A stretch of DNA of 48,899 nucleotides from Flavobacteriales bacterium. Its GTDB lineage: Bacteria > Bacteroidota > Bacteroidia > Flavobacteriales_D > Crocinitomicaceae. A program made the translations under genes and the position numbers. Position 1 is the first letter of the stretch; each line of letters starts with the position of its first letter. The DNA is taken from contig CANITF010000024.1 in the NCBI GenBank assembly GCA_947470515.1, positions 1 to 48,899 on the forward strand, read 5' to 3'. Under the pieces are notes generated by a model, which was not told the DNA's origin, searched no databases, and worked only from the letters and a program-made list of their open reading frames with translations. Shown one piece after another: positions 41,375-48,899 of this stretch.

Positions 41375-44300
41375 CTATTTCAACAGTGTAACAAACCCTC
41401 TTTTAATAATTTCCATACCATCACCGTCGTGCATTGTCACCATATAAATATAGGTTCCTGTTTCAGCCATTTCACCAGAGAAAGAAATGTAACCAGACCA
41501 ACCTTCAATTGTTGAATTCGTTTGAAAGATAACTTGTCCCCACCTATCTATGATAGTAAACAAATAATCCGCTGGGTCAAAGTTTGTTATTATTGGTTTG
41601 AAATTGGGGTTTATTCCTTCTGGTGTAAAGGCATTTGGGATATAAATCAATGGTTCAAATACTTCGCAAATAGTATTAGAGCGACTAATTTCAGGAGCAT
41701 TATAGATATTATCCCCCTCAATTGCTTCAACGTAATAACAAACCTTACCTGTAAACGTGACAGTGTTTAAATCATCTTCAAAGGATCTTTGCGAATCTGT
41801 TAGAGTAGCATAGACTGGACCATTGAAAACTCCATCAATTCCACGATAAAGGTTGTACCCTAAAATGGAACCGTCAAAATCAATATAATCATTCCAATTA
41901 AGATAACTCAACATGCGGATATCATCTTTTTGAATGGTTAAAAGTATCGTTTTAGCGATATTTGAAACGGATCCTGGTCTTCCGCAGCTATCTATAACGC
42001 GCGCTCTATAGGAATAGCTATATTTATTTACATCAACTTCTGTATCAGTAAAAGTTAAATTATTTGAGGTTGCTGGAATTTCGGCAATTTCTTCAAACAC
42101 ACCTGCAGAATTCATTTTCTCAAATGAAATTGCAGTGACTCCTCCAGATGCATCAATCAAATGTCGTAAATCAACCTGATTGTCATTAACAGTTGCGACT
42201 TTTAAATAATTGAAAGCTGGTTCTGTTGGAGCAACAATTGTAATACAAGATCTAGTAGAAAAAGAGGTGTTTCCTATGTCAGAAGTGGCTTTGACAAAAA
42301 AGCAATAATCTTGCAATGCTTGGGCGGTTACTACGAAAGTGGTATTTGAAGTCGAACCAAATGATACCCATCCTTGCCCCACTATTTTACCAAATATTTC
42401 ATAAGAAGCTACTGCATTCCATCCAATATAGGGCGTCCAAGAAAGAACCACTTCATTATTGCAAATTAGAAGTTCAGTTTCAAGGAACATAGTTGTATTC
42501 ACTTCAGCTTTTGCGGAAGATTGAAAAGTTGGTGGAATGGAAGACGTGTAGCAAGAATCAAATGCAGCAATAGAAAAAGTCAAAGGTCCAATTGAAATGT
42601 CTGGACTATAGGAATAAGTCGTATTTGTCAATCCCCAAACCGTATCAAGCTCATATAATACACCATCAAGTCCCATAGCATATATTACATAACCATACGT
42701 ATCTGGTTGTGCATTTTGATTCCATGTGATAATCAATTGATTTGTTAACGTGTCGATACTGACAGATGCAATAATTGGAATATCTGGAGTGGTTAGATCT
42801 TGAAAATTATCTCCAGGAGCATTTGACGTAAAATTACATGGCTGATTTGGCAATACAACTTGGTAACTCAAAAAAGCATCACAAATATCAATTGTATCTC
42901 TTGTGAAAATTAATCCATAAGGAATACTATCCATAAATGTCCAAGTCCCCACTGGATATTCTCTGTAAATATAATAATAGGCATTCATGTTGGCGGTTGG
43001 AATTGGCAAGGGATTATTCCATTGCAAAACAGCCGTTCCATTTAACGGATTTGAGACCGTAAGATAGATGTTTGAAATGGTATCACTGAAGCGTGTTGTA
43101 TTTCCTGCACAACCAGAAACTACAGCAATATAATAATCATTTTGTGCTGTAACCAATGGGTCTGTCCAGGTATTAGTTCCGATAATAGGCAACGTAGCTA
43201 ATAGGCCATTTTGTAAAGAATAAATTTGATATTCAACAAAAGTTCCAGTGGGATTATTTACTGGAGTCCAATCAATTGTTACATTTCCAGCTGCATCTGA
43301 ATGAATACAGTTTATTGCTGGCGCTTGAATTACGCCAGGATTTACAACGTATATTGTTACTGTTGCATAACTCACTTTCGGAACTTGACAAAAGTCATCT
43401 TGAATTTTAAAAACAAAATTATACGGTATTGTATCCAACGCATTTCCATCTGCTCCAACCAAATGATCACAGCTTGTTTGCCAAGCGAATGTTGTTGATA
43501 CACCTTGAATTCCTGAGATAATCGGTGTTGCATTGAGCGTGGCACATGGAGCAATTGCGCAACCTAAATTACTTGTAAAATTTGTTCCGAACATGGGGCC
43601 AGATGCAGTCAATAGATTACTTTGAGGCGAGCCGTCTTGTAACAATTCAATATCCGTTGAAGACAGGTTGAAATTGACTAATGTCCCAGCATTTACAGTC
43701 GTTTCAAACAAACCACCACCAAAAGGTGCATTAATTATCGGTGGATTATTTGCTGCTGTACAAGCCAATACGATTAATTGCATTTCACGTTCGACCTCTG
43801 CAATTAGAACTCCATGTCGAAATGATTTCACCAGTACTTTTACCACATAATTTCCAACGGAATATGAAGTAAATGTCAAAGAACCGGTTATTGGGTCGAT
43901 AGCAGCGGGAATATTTGCAGGATTTAATCCGACTCCTGGAGTAGGCGATGCGTATGAAAATCCAGGTTCAAATGGTATTGGGACAGGATTAGCTGGTAAA
44001 TTATATATTCCACCATTTAAATTGTTGTATGGAATCCCAAAATCTATTGCCAATGAATCTAGATCAGGATCAACCGCATTCATGTTATATTGAAAAGAAG
44101 TTCCAGCGCAACTTACGAGATATGGTTCTTGTAAAAATTTAGGAGATGAATCAACACAGCCCGAAACAGCGCCAGGAATTGCATACATTTTCGCTGCAAT
44201 TGTAATTCCATAAATGGATGGATTTGTAATATTGGTTAATGCGCCACTTCTCGAAAAATTCTCATAAGTAAAGGCCCAACCACCAACAGGAGGCGTTCCC

Positions 44301-44665
44301 GGAATTGCTATTGGCGCACTGCGATAAGTGATTTTTTCAGTTGCTCCAATTCCATTTCCTCCGGCAACTCCTGTTCCGCAATCTAATTGAGCTGGTGAAC
44401 CGGGTACAGGATTACACGTTGGTGAAATATCTATTCGAGAAACAAAAGGTAAGTTTATGGTTGTTAAAGTTGGATGATTCCAAACCTTGATATTTTCTGA
44501 TATGGTATTGACTTCAGTCCCTCCACAATCACGGTAAAAAACAAGTGTAAAAACATAATTTCCTCCTTGACATTCCCAGGTTATTTCTCCTCCCATCACG
44601 TGCGTAGCGCGAGAATGAAAACTCATTCCAAGAAGAAGGAAAAAAATGAAGGCAAACTTTAACAT
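41375..44665 (-). CDS. Large surface protein with T9SS type B sorting domain
   Basis: A 1096-residue secreted protein. The signal peptide (1-20, HSRATH) is followed by the THVMGGEITWECQGGNYVFT opening that I recognise in Bacteroidota gliding-type surface proteins. The body has several Ig/fibronectin-type modules (about 110-1000), including VDWTPVNNPTG, IITWNQNAQPDTYGY and VVLSWTPYIGW repeats. The final ~90 residues (YIPNAFTPEGINPNF, FTIIDRWGQVIFQT, GTYIYMVTM) are a type B (gliding-motility-associated, CHU_C-type) sorting domain. An adhesin or matrix role is likely. No PorP/SprF gene adjoins it, unlike many type B genes; the only one in the window is 22 kb away. Confidence 0.9.
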   Translation of the reverse strand: MLKFAFIFFLLLGMSFHSRATHVMGGEITWECQGGNYVFTLVFYRDCGGTEVNTISENIKVWNHPTLTTINLPFVSRIDISPTCNPVPGSPAQLDCGTGVAGGNGIGATEKITYRSAPIAIPGTPPVGGWAFTYENFSRSGALTNITNPSIYGITIAAKMYAIPGAVSGCVDSSPKFLQEPYLVSCAGTSFQYNMNAVDPDLDSLAIDFGIPYNNLNGGIYNLPANPVPIPFEPGFSYASPTPGVGLNPANIPAAIDPITGSLTFTSYSVGNYVVKVLVKSFRHGVLIAEVEREMQLIVLACTAANNPPIINAPFGGGLFETTVNAGTLVNFNLSSTDIELLQDGSPQSNLLTASGPMFGTNFTSNLGCAIAPCATLNATPIISGIQGVSTTFAWQTSCDHLVGADGNALDTIPYNFVFKIQDDFCQVPKVSYATVTIYVVNPGVIQAPAINCIHSDAAGNVTIDWTPVNNPTGTFVEYQIYSLQNGLLATLPIIGTNTWTDPLVTAQNDYYIAVVSGCAGNTTRFSDTISNIYLTVSNPLNGTAVLQWNNPLPIPTANMNAYYYIYREYPVGTWTFMDSIPYGLIFTRDTIDICDAFLSYQVVLPNQPCNFTSNAPGDNFQDLTTPDIPIIASVSIDTLTNQLIITWNQNAQPDTYGYVIYAMGLDGVLYELDTVWGLTNTTYSYSPDISIGPLTFSIAAFDSCYTSSIPPTFQSSAKAEVNTTMFLETELLICNNEVVLSWTPYIGWNAVASYEIFGKIVGQGWVSFGSTSNTTFVVTAQALQDYCFFVKATSDIGNTSFSTRSCITIVAPTEPAFNYLKVATVNDNQVDLRHLIDASGGVTAISFEKMNSAGVFEEIAEIPATSNNLTFTDTEVDVNKYSYSYRARVIDSCGRPGSVSNIAKTILLTIQKDDIRMLSYLNWNDYIDFDGSILGYNLYRGIDGVFNGPVYATLTDSQRSFEDDLNTVTFTGKVCYYVEAIEGDNIYNAPEISRSNTICEVFEPLIYIPNAFTPEGINPNFKPIITNFDPADYLFTIIDRWGQVIFQTNSTIEGWSGYISFSGEMAETGTYIYMVTMHDGDGMEIIKRGFVTLLK

Positions 44666-44726
44666 ATTTTCAATAACGAACGTTCTGTTTCATTAGTATA
44701 AAGACGGTAATTTCTTTTCAAAGTTG

Positions 44727-45983
44727 CTAACCGGCAGATACAACTGTCATGTCGTTCCAATTTAAGTATTTAACTGCTAATTCTTGAATACGTTCTGGCG
44801 TGATGTTATTCAATGAATCAATAGAGGTATTATAAAAATCCAAATCCAAACCATACGGCTCAACACTCATATATAAATCAGTCATAGAATAAGGTCCATC
44901 TGCACTTTTTAGTAATTGACCCATCAAATAATTCTTGACTAAATTCAATTCTTCTTCACCAACAAGTTCGGTCTGTATACGTGTTATTTCATGTTGAATT
45001 TCTGTCAACGTTGCATCTTTCACATCTTTACCAACTTCTGTTGCAATGATAAAATAACCAACACTGTGAAGCTCTGCCACCATCGTTCCAATTCCGTATG
45101 TATAACCTTTGTCTTCTCGGATATTTGACATCAATCTACTGCCAAAATAATCTCCAAAAATGGTGTTCAGGATCAAGAAATCATTGTAATCTTCGTGGGT
45201 TTTATTGAACAACATTCGACCAACTCTAATAGCGGTTTGAACAGCTCCGTCCTTTACAAGATGAGAATAGCCTTTCAGATTTTTTATATTTTTCTCAAAT
45301 TCAGTTGTAGTGTTACTCGCCCAAGAACCAATTAAATCAATGATTTCATCAATTTCATCTTGTGTTAAATCGCCAACAACAACAACTTTGGTTAAACCAT
45401 TTAAATAATTTTTCTTAAAAAAATGCTTTAAAGAATCGGTTGAAATTGTATCAAAATCACTTTCATTGGTTACTCTTCCATAAATAGATTCTGAAAATAA
45501 ACGTTGTTGAAAAGCACGTTGAGCAAGAAAACTAACCTTTTCCATACTCGTTTTAAATTTCTGACGACGGTCATTTACCAATTCTTCTACTTCATGTTGA
45601 TGAAAAACGAGATTTTGAATAGCATCAGTCATCACCTTAAGAATGGGTAAAACATTTTCTCTGAGAGAATACATTGTCACTACCGCATTTTCATTTGAAA
45701 CACCAGATTCGAAAAAACCGCCTAATTCATCAATCTCATTATTGATTTGGGTAGATGTTTTTTCATCCGTTCCAGAGAGTAGCATGCCGTTTACAAAAGA
45801 TGCAATTCCAGTGTCACCGTTTATTGTTCCAGCATCAAAATATAAGTCCAAACGAGCAGTTTCATTAGGAACTTCTTTCATAAAAAACAATTTCACGTCT
45901 TTTGAAATATCAAAAATCTGTGGTTTGACAAAATCAATCTTATCAATTTCCTTTAATTCAGGACTTAAGGTTCTATTCAGCAT
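44727..45983 (-). CDS. M16 peptidase-like subunit, catalytic motif lost
   Basis: A 418-residue M16-family protein with the two-domain fold. The zinc motif HxxEH is absent: the equivalent region reads GIASFVNGMLLSGT. The second-domain R/Y motif is kept (NIREDKGYTYGIGT, about 290). This is the usual non-catalytic half of a heterodimeric M16 pair, where it helps hold the peptide. It overlaps the catalytic partner gene by 11 nt. Confidence 0.88.
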   Translation of the reverse strand: MLNRTLSPELKEIDKIDFVKPQIFDISKDVKLFFMKEVPNETARLDLYFDAGTINGDTGIASFVNGMLLSGTDEKTSTQINNEIDELGGFFESGVSNENAVVTMYSLRENVLPILKVMTDAIQNLVFHQHEVEELVNDRRQKFKTSMEKVSFLAQRAFQQRLFSESIYGRVTNESDFDTISTDSLKHFFKKNYLNGLTKVVVVGDLTQDEIDEIIDLIGSWASNTTTEFEKNIKNLKGYSHLVKDGAVQTAIRVGRMLFNKTHEDYNDFLILNTIFGDYFGSRLMSNIREDKGYTYGIGTMVAELHSVGYFIIATEVGKDVKDATLTEIQHEITRIQTELVGEEELNLVKNYLMGQLLKSADGPYSMTDLYMSVEPYGLDLDFYNTSIDSLNNITPERIQELAVKYLNWNDMTVVSAG

Positions 45984-47220
45984 TTTGTGTCGCTTTTACT
46001 TTCAATATGGAACAATTCGTTGGTTTTAAAATGTGAATTGCAGTTTCTTGCAGATGACTTGGTTTGATTGCTTTGTATATTTCATGTTCTTCATTGATTC
46101 CATTGGCATCTCCTAATAATTCAAACTGACATAAGTTCATCGCACGGTTCAATAAACCTTGATCCTGAAATTCTTTTGATGTATGCATTTTAATCATCAA
46201 GCGCGCTAATTCTTTATCAGAAATTGGATGTTCCTCTAATTTTTTTAATTCTTTCCAAAGTGCTTTATCAAAAGTTTCAAAAGAAACACCGTCGTTCAGT
46301 TTTCCTGAGATCACTAGCAATCCATTATCCAAAGAACCTGTAATATATGCTCCGATTTCAGAAGCTAATTTTTGCTCTTTCTTGAGTGAGATATATAAGC
46401 GAGAGGATTTGTCTCGCCCCAAAGCATCGGATAAAACATCGGCCATGTAGTACATTTCATTTCTGCGTTCCGACATTTTGAACGCATAGTAAAACGCATC
46501 TGTAGGGACATTTCGTTCAATTATTTCTTCACGAAGTTCTTCTTGATCTGGCTCAACAGGAAGAATACGAGCAGGTTTAATTCCACGAGGAATTTCTCCG
46601 TACCACTTATTCACAACTGTTTTTACATATTCTAACTCAAAATTTCCTGCAATGCATAAAATGGCATTTGCTGGATTATAATGTTTGTGGAAAAATGCTT
46701 TCACATCTTCCATTTTGGCATCTTCAATGTGCTTGATGACCTTTCCAATTGTAGCCCATTTGTATGGGTGAACATGGTACGCAAGTGGACGAAGTTTCAA
46801 CCAAACATCACCATAAGGTTGATTCAAGTAACGTTGTTTAAATTCCTCAATCACGACGTTTCTTTGAACTTCCAAACTTTTTGGAGTGAAGCCTAGAGAC
46901 AACATTCTATCACTTTCAAGCCATAAAGCCGTTTCTAAATTTTTGGCAGGAAGAATATTATAATAGTTGGTAATATCGTTTGAAGTAAACGCATTGCTTT
47001 CGCCTCCTGCCCTTTGAAGGGGAGCATCAAAATCAGGGATATTGACAGAACCACCGAACATTAAATGTTCAAAAAGATGTGCAAATCCCGTTTTTTCTTC
47101 TGATTCATCGCGCGCTCCAACATCATATAAAGTATTTACAACAGCGAGTGGAGTAGTTACATCCTTGTGAAAAAGGACGGTCAAGCCATTGTCTAATTTG
47201 AATCGTTCAAAGTGAATCAT
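45973..47220 (-). CDS. M16-family zinc metallopeptidase (catalytic subunit)
   Basis: A 415-residue insulinase-like peptidase with H48-L-F-E51-H52 (GFAHLFEHLMFGG) and the downstream glutamate ligand around E125 (NVVIEEFKQRYLNQPYG). No signal peptide, so cytoplasmic like processing-peptidase homologues. It is expressed with the inactive subunit (11-nt overlap), and its ATG shares a base with the nitronate monooxygenase stop. Confidence 0.92.
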   Translation of the reverse strand: MIHFERFKLDNGLTVLFHKDVTTPLAVVNTLYDVGARDESEEKTGFAHLFEHLMFGGSVNIPDFDAPLQRAGGESNAFTSNDITNYYNILPAKNLETALWLESDRMLSLGFTPKSLEVQRNVVIEEFKQRYLNQPYGDVWLKLRPLAYHVHPYKWATIGKVIKHIEDAKMEDVKAFFHKHYNPANAILCIAGNFELEYVKTVVNKWYGEIPRGIKPARILPVEPDQEELREEIIERNVPTDAFYYAFKMSERRNEMYYMADVLSDALGRDKSSRLYISLKKEQKLASEIGAYITGSLDNGLLVISGKLNDGVSFETFDKALWKELKKLEEHPISDKELARLMIKMHTSKEFQDQGLLNRAMNLCQFELLGDANGINEEHEIYKAIKPSHLQETAIHILKPTNCSILKVKATQNAE

Positions 47221-48173
47221 TAGAAAGTATATTTTTCAGTTTTTTGTTCATTTAATGCTTTTCTGTAGGAAGTGATAATTTCATCAACAATTGCTTTAGC
47301 AGGAATTATTTCATCAATCAAACCAGCGATTTGACCAATTTCCAATTCCCCTTCAACAATGTCTCCTTCAAACATTCCTTTTTTTGCTCGACCACGACCG
47401 AGTAATGTTTTTAATTCTTCAGCATTTGCCCCTTCAGCATACGCTTTTTCAACTTGAGAATAAAAGTGATTTTTCATCAATCGAACAGGTGTAAGTTCCT
47501 TAAATGTTAATTGAGTATCACCTTCTTTGGAGTTGATCACTTCTTTTTTAAAGTTTTCATGTGCACTTGATTCAGTTGCAGTCACAAATCGACTTCCAAT
47601 TTGAACTCCGTCAGCTCCTAGAATCATTGCAGCGAGCATTCCTTCGCCCGTTCCAATTCCACCAGCCGCAATTAATGGAATCGTAATTTCCTTTGCAACC
47701 ATTGGAATTAAACACATCGTTGTCGTTTCATCTCTTCCATTATGACCGCCCGCTTCAAATCCTTCAGCAACGATTGCATCTACTCCAGCTTCTTGAGCTT
47801 TCAGAGCAAATTTCACACTTGAAACGACATGCACCACGATTATTCCATTTGATTTCAATAAAGCCGTCCATGTTTTTGGATTGCCAGCAGATGTAAAAAC
47901 AATTGGAACTTTATGTTTGATAATTGTTTCAATATGCTTTTCAATATCGGGATAAAGCATTGGTAAATTAACCCCAAAAGGTTTGTTTGTTGCAGCTTTA
48001 CATTTTAAAATGTGCTCTTCAAAAACAGCAGGATACATGGATCCAGAACCAATTATTCCAAGTCCACCGGCATTTGAAACGGCAGAGGCTAATTCCCAGC
48101 CCGAACACCAAATCATACCTGCTTGAATAAGCGGGTATTCAATATTAAAAAGTGTTGTAATACGATTTTTCAT
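47220..48173 (-). CDS. Nitronate monooxygenase-type flavoprotein
   Basis: A 317-residue FMN TIM-barrel enzyme. IEYPLIQAGMIWCSGWELAS (13-32), EGFEAGGHNGRD (about 134-145), IPLIAAGGIGTGEGMLAAMI and LGADGVQIGSRF are the nitronate monooxygenase / enoyl-reductase-like motifs. It oxidises nitronates in characterised members; the true substrate here is unknown (FabK-type enoyl reductases are related). It leads the operon with the M16 pair, sharing one base with the next ATG. Confidence 0.87.
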   Translation of the reverse strand: MKNRITTLFNIEYPLIQAGMIWCSGWELASAVSNAGGLGIIGSGSMYPAVFEEHILKCKAATNKPFGVNLPMLYPDIEKHIETIIKHKVPIVFTSAGNPKTWTALLKSNGIIVVHVVSSVKFALKAQEAGVDAIVAEGFEAGGHNGRDETTTMCLIPMVAKEITIPLIAAGGIGTGEGMLAAMILGADGVQIGSRFVTATESSAHENFKKEVINSKEGDTQLTFKELTPVRLMKNHFYSQVEKAYAEGANAEELKTLLGRGRAKKGMFEGDIVEGELEIGQIAGLIDEIIPAKAIVDEIITSYRKALNEQKTEKYTF

Positions 48174-48268
48174 GCACTTAATTCATTTTGATTAGCGAGG
48201 AATAACAAAGAAAAATACGATAATTCCCACCGTTACGAAATTAAGATTTTTGATGGACTATCCTTGTT

Positions 48269-48276
48269 TATATTTG
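48269..48276 (+). promoter_or_regulatory. Putative promoter of the right-edge gene
   Basis: TATATTTG exactly matches TAnnTTTG; a TTTG lies 16 nt upstream (48249-48252). It is 100 nt before the ATG at 48377. Confidence 0.4.
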
Positions 48277-48376
48277 TATATTTTTCTTCATTTTTCTTGA
48301 AAAAAGAAACCATTTTTAGTTTTTTATCGTCTTTGATTTAAATTTCACTAATTTAGTTCATAAACTCTATAATTGA

Positions 48377-48899
48377 ATGTCTTTTAGAATTGTCATATTT
48401 TTTCTACTACTTTTTGCTTTCAATTCAGTAGACGCGCAAGAAATTGCGCACGAACATTCAATACATCATGCTTTTATTGAAAATAAGGGACAATGGGAAA
48501 GTCCAATCTTGTTTAAAGCAAAATTTTCAGGTGGAAACTTGTGGGTGCAGCAAAATAAGTTCGTTTTTCACTTGCAAGATTTTTCAAAATTACATGAACT
48601 ACATAACAATCCTAGAGATAGTAAAGTAGAAGCAATTGTCAAACAAGCAGCTGTTCACTTAAACTTTAATGGCTCCAATGAAGTCACTCAAATTGAGAAA
48701 ATCAATCCAACAAAAAGTTATTACAATTATTTTTTAGGGAATGATAAATCTCGTTGGACATCTAATGTTTATGGCTATTCAGAAGCGATCATGAAAGAGT
48801 TTTACACTGGAATTGATTTAAAATTAATCGAGGATAGAGAACAATTGAAATACGAGTTTCATGTGCAACCCAATATGGATCCTACAGTTATTAATTTTA
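48377..48899 (+). CDS. Large secreted protein, N-terminal part (runs off window)
   Basis: The frame opens with ATG 48377 and has no stop before the window ends (174 codons). A signal peptide (1-21, NSVDAQ) is followed by HHAFIENKGQWESPILFKAK and GGNLWVQQNKFVFHL, then YYNYFLGNDKSRW and YTGIDLKLIEDREQLKYEFH. I recognise this as the N-terminal domain of large Bacteroidota secreted proteins that often carry SBBP repeats and a T9SS type B domain at the other end. The rest must be read in the next contig. Confidence 0.82.
   Translation, partial: MSFRIVIFFLLLFAFNSVDAQEIAHEHSIHHAFIENKGQWESPILFKAKFSGGNLWVQQNKFVFHLQDFSKLHELHNNPRDSKVEAIVKQAAVHLNFNGSNEVTQIEKINPTKSYYNYFLGNDKSRWTSNVYGYSEAIMKEFYTGIDLKLIEDREQLKYEFHVQPNMDPTVINF

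Overview
The window (about 49 kb, AT-rich) comes from a member of the Bacteroidota, most likely Flavobacteriales; a Fluviicola/Crocinitomicaceae-like genome is a guess from gene content. The reasons are several proteins with type IX secretion (T9SS) sorting domains of types A and B, PorV/PorQ-, PorP/SprF- and PorE-like proteins, a SusC-style TonB-dependent receptor, a bacterial GGGP synthase, near-absence of Shine-Dalgarno sequences, and promoter-like TTG-N16-21-TAnnTTT(G/A) elements. I found no rRNA, tRNA, CRISPR array, transposase, integrase or phage gene.

Layout. 1-533: three 154-bp tandem repeats whose internal indels are exactly 7 nt, then a 9-copy heptamer array touching the stop codon of the next gene. 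534-2412 (minus): small membrane protein, GGGP synthase, phosphopantetheinyl transferase. 2645-11732 (plus): a three-gene surface cassette (TonB-dependent receptor, 1392-residue secreted protein, PorV/PorQ paralogue), closed by a strong terminator. 11820-13779 (plus): GreA, HIT protein, SGNH hydrolase with a PKD domain. 13988-15151 (minus): multi-pass acyltransferase, flanked by repeats. 15603-18898 (minus): PorE-like and PorP/SprF-like pair. 19120-21573 (plus): two secreted beta-rich proteins. 21617-25287 (minus): a tail-anchored small protein translationally coupled to an ECF sigma factor, then an SDR enzyme and two tandem PaaE reductases, which face paaABCD (25485-28007, plus). 28008-32582 (minus): FKBP lipoprotein, U32/RlhA-like protein and PruA, with a repeat-rich 560-nt gap between the last two. 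32669-37302: TPR membrane protein, ApaG, REPIN-like repeats, Dus and a von Willebrand D protein. 37467-40149: T9SS subtilase and GNAT enzyme. 40352-48173 (minus): glycosyltransferase 9, a 1096-residue type B T9SS protein, an M16 peptidase pair and a nitronate monooxygenase. 48377-end: start of another large secreted protein.

How they fit. Two themes dominate. The first is cell-surface assembly by T9SS: substrates and outer-membrane helpers at 2645-11732, 15603-20910, 37467-39632, 41375-44665 and the right edge. The second is aerobic phenylacetyl-CoA epoxidation: a complete PaaABCDE set split over two divergent operons, with a duplicated reductase. The best candidates for undescribed biology are the TonB receptor/giant protein/PorV cassette and the period-7 tandem arrays that begin exactly at stop codons in three places. 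All identifications come from reading motifs; no database search was run.
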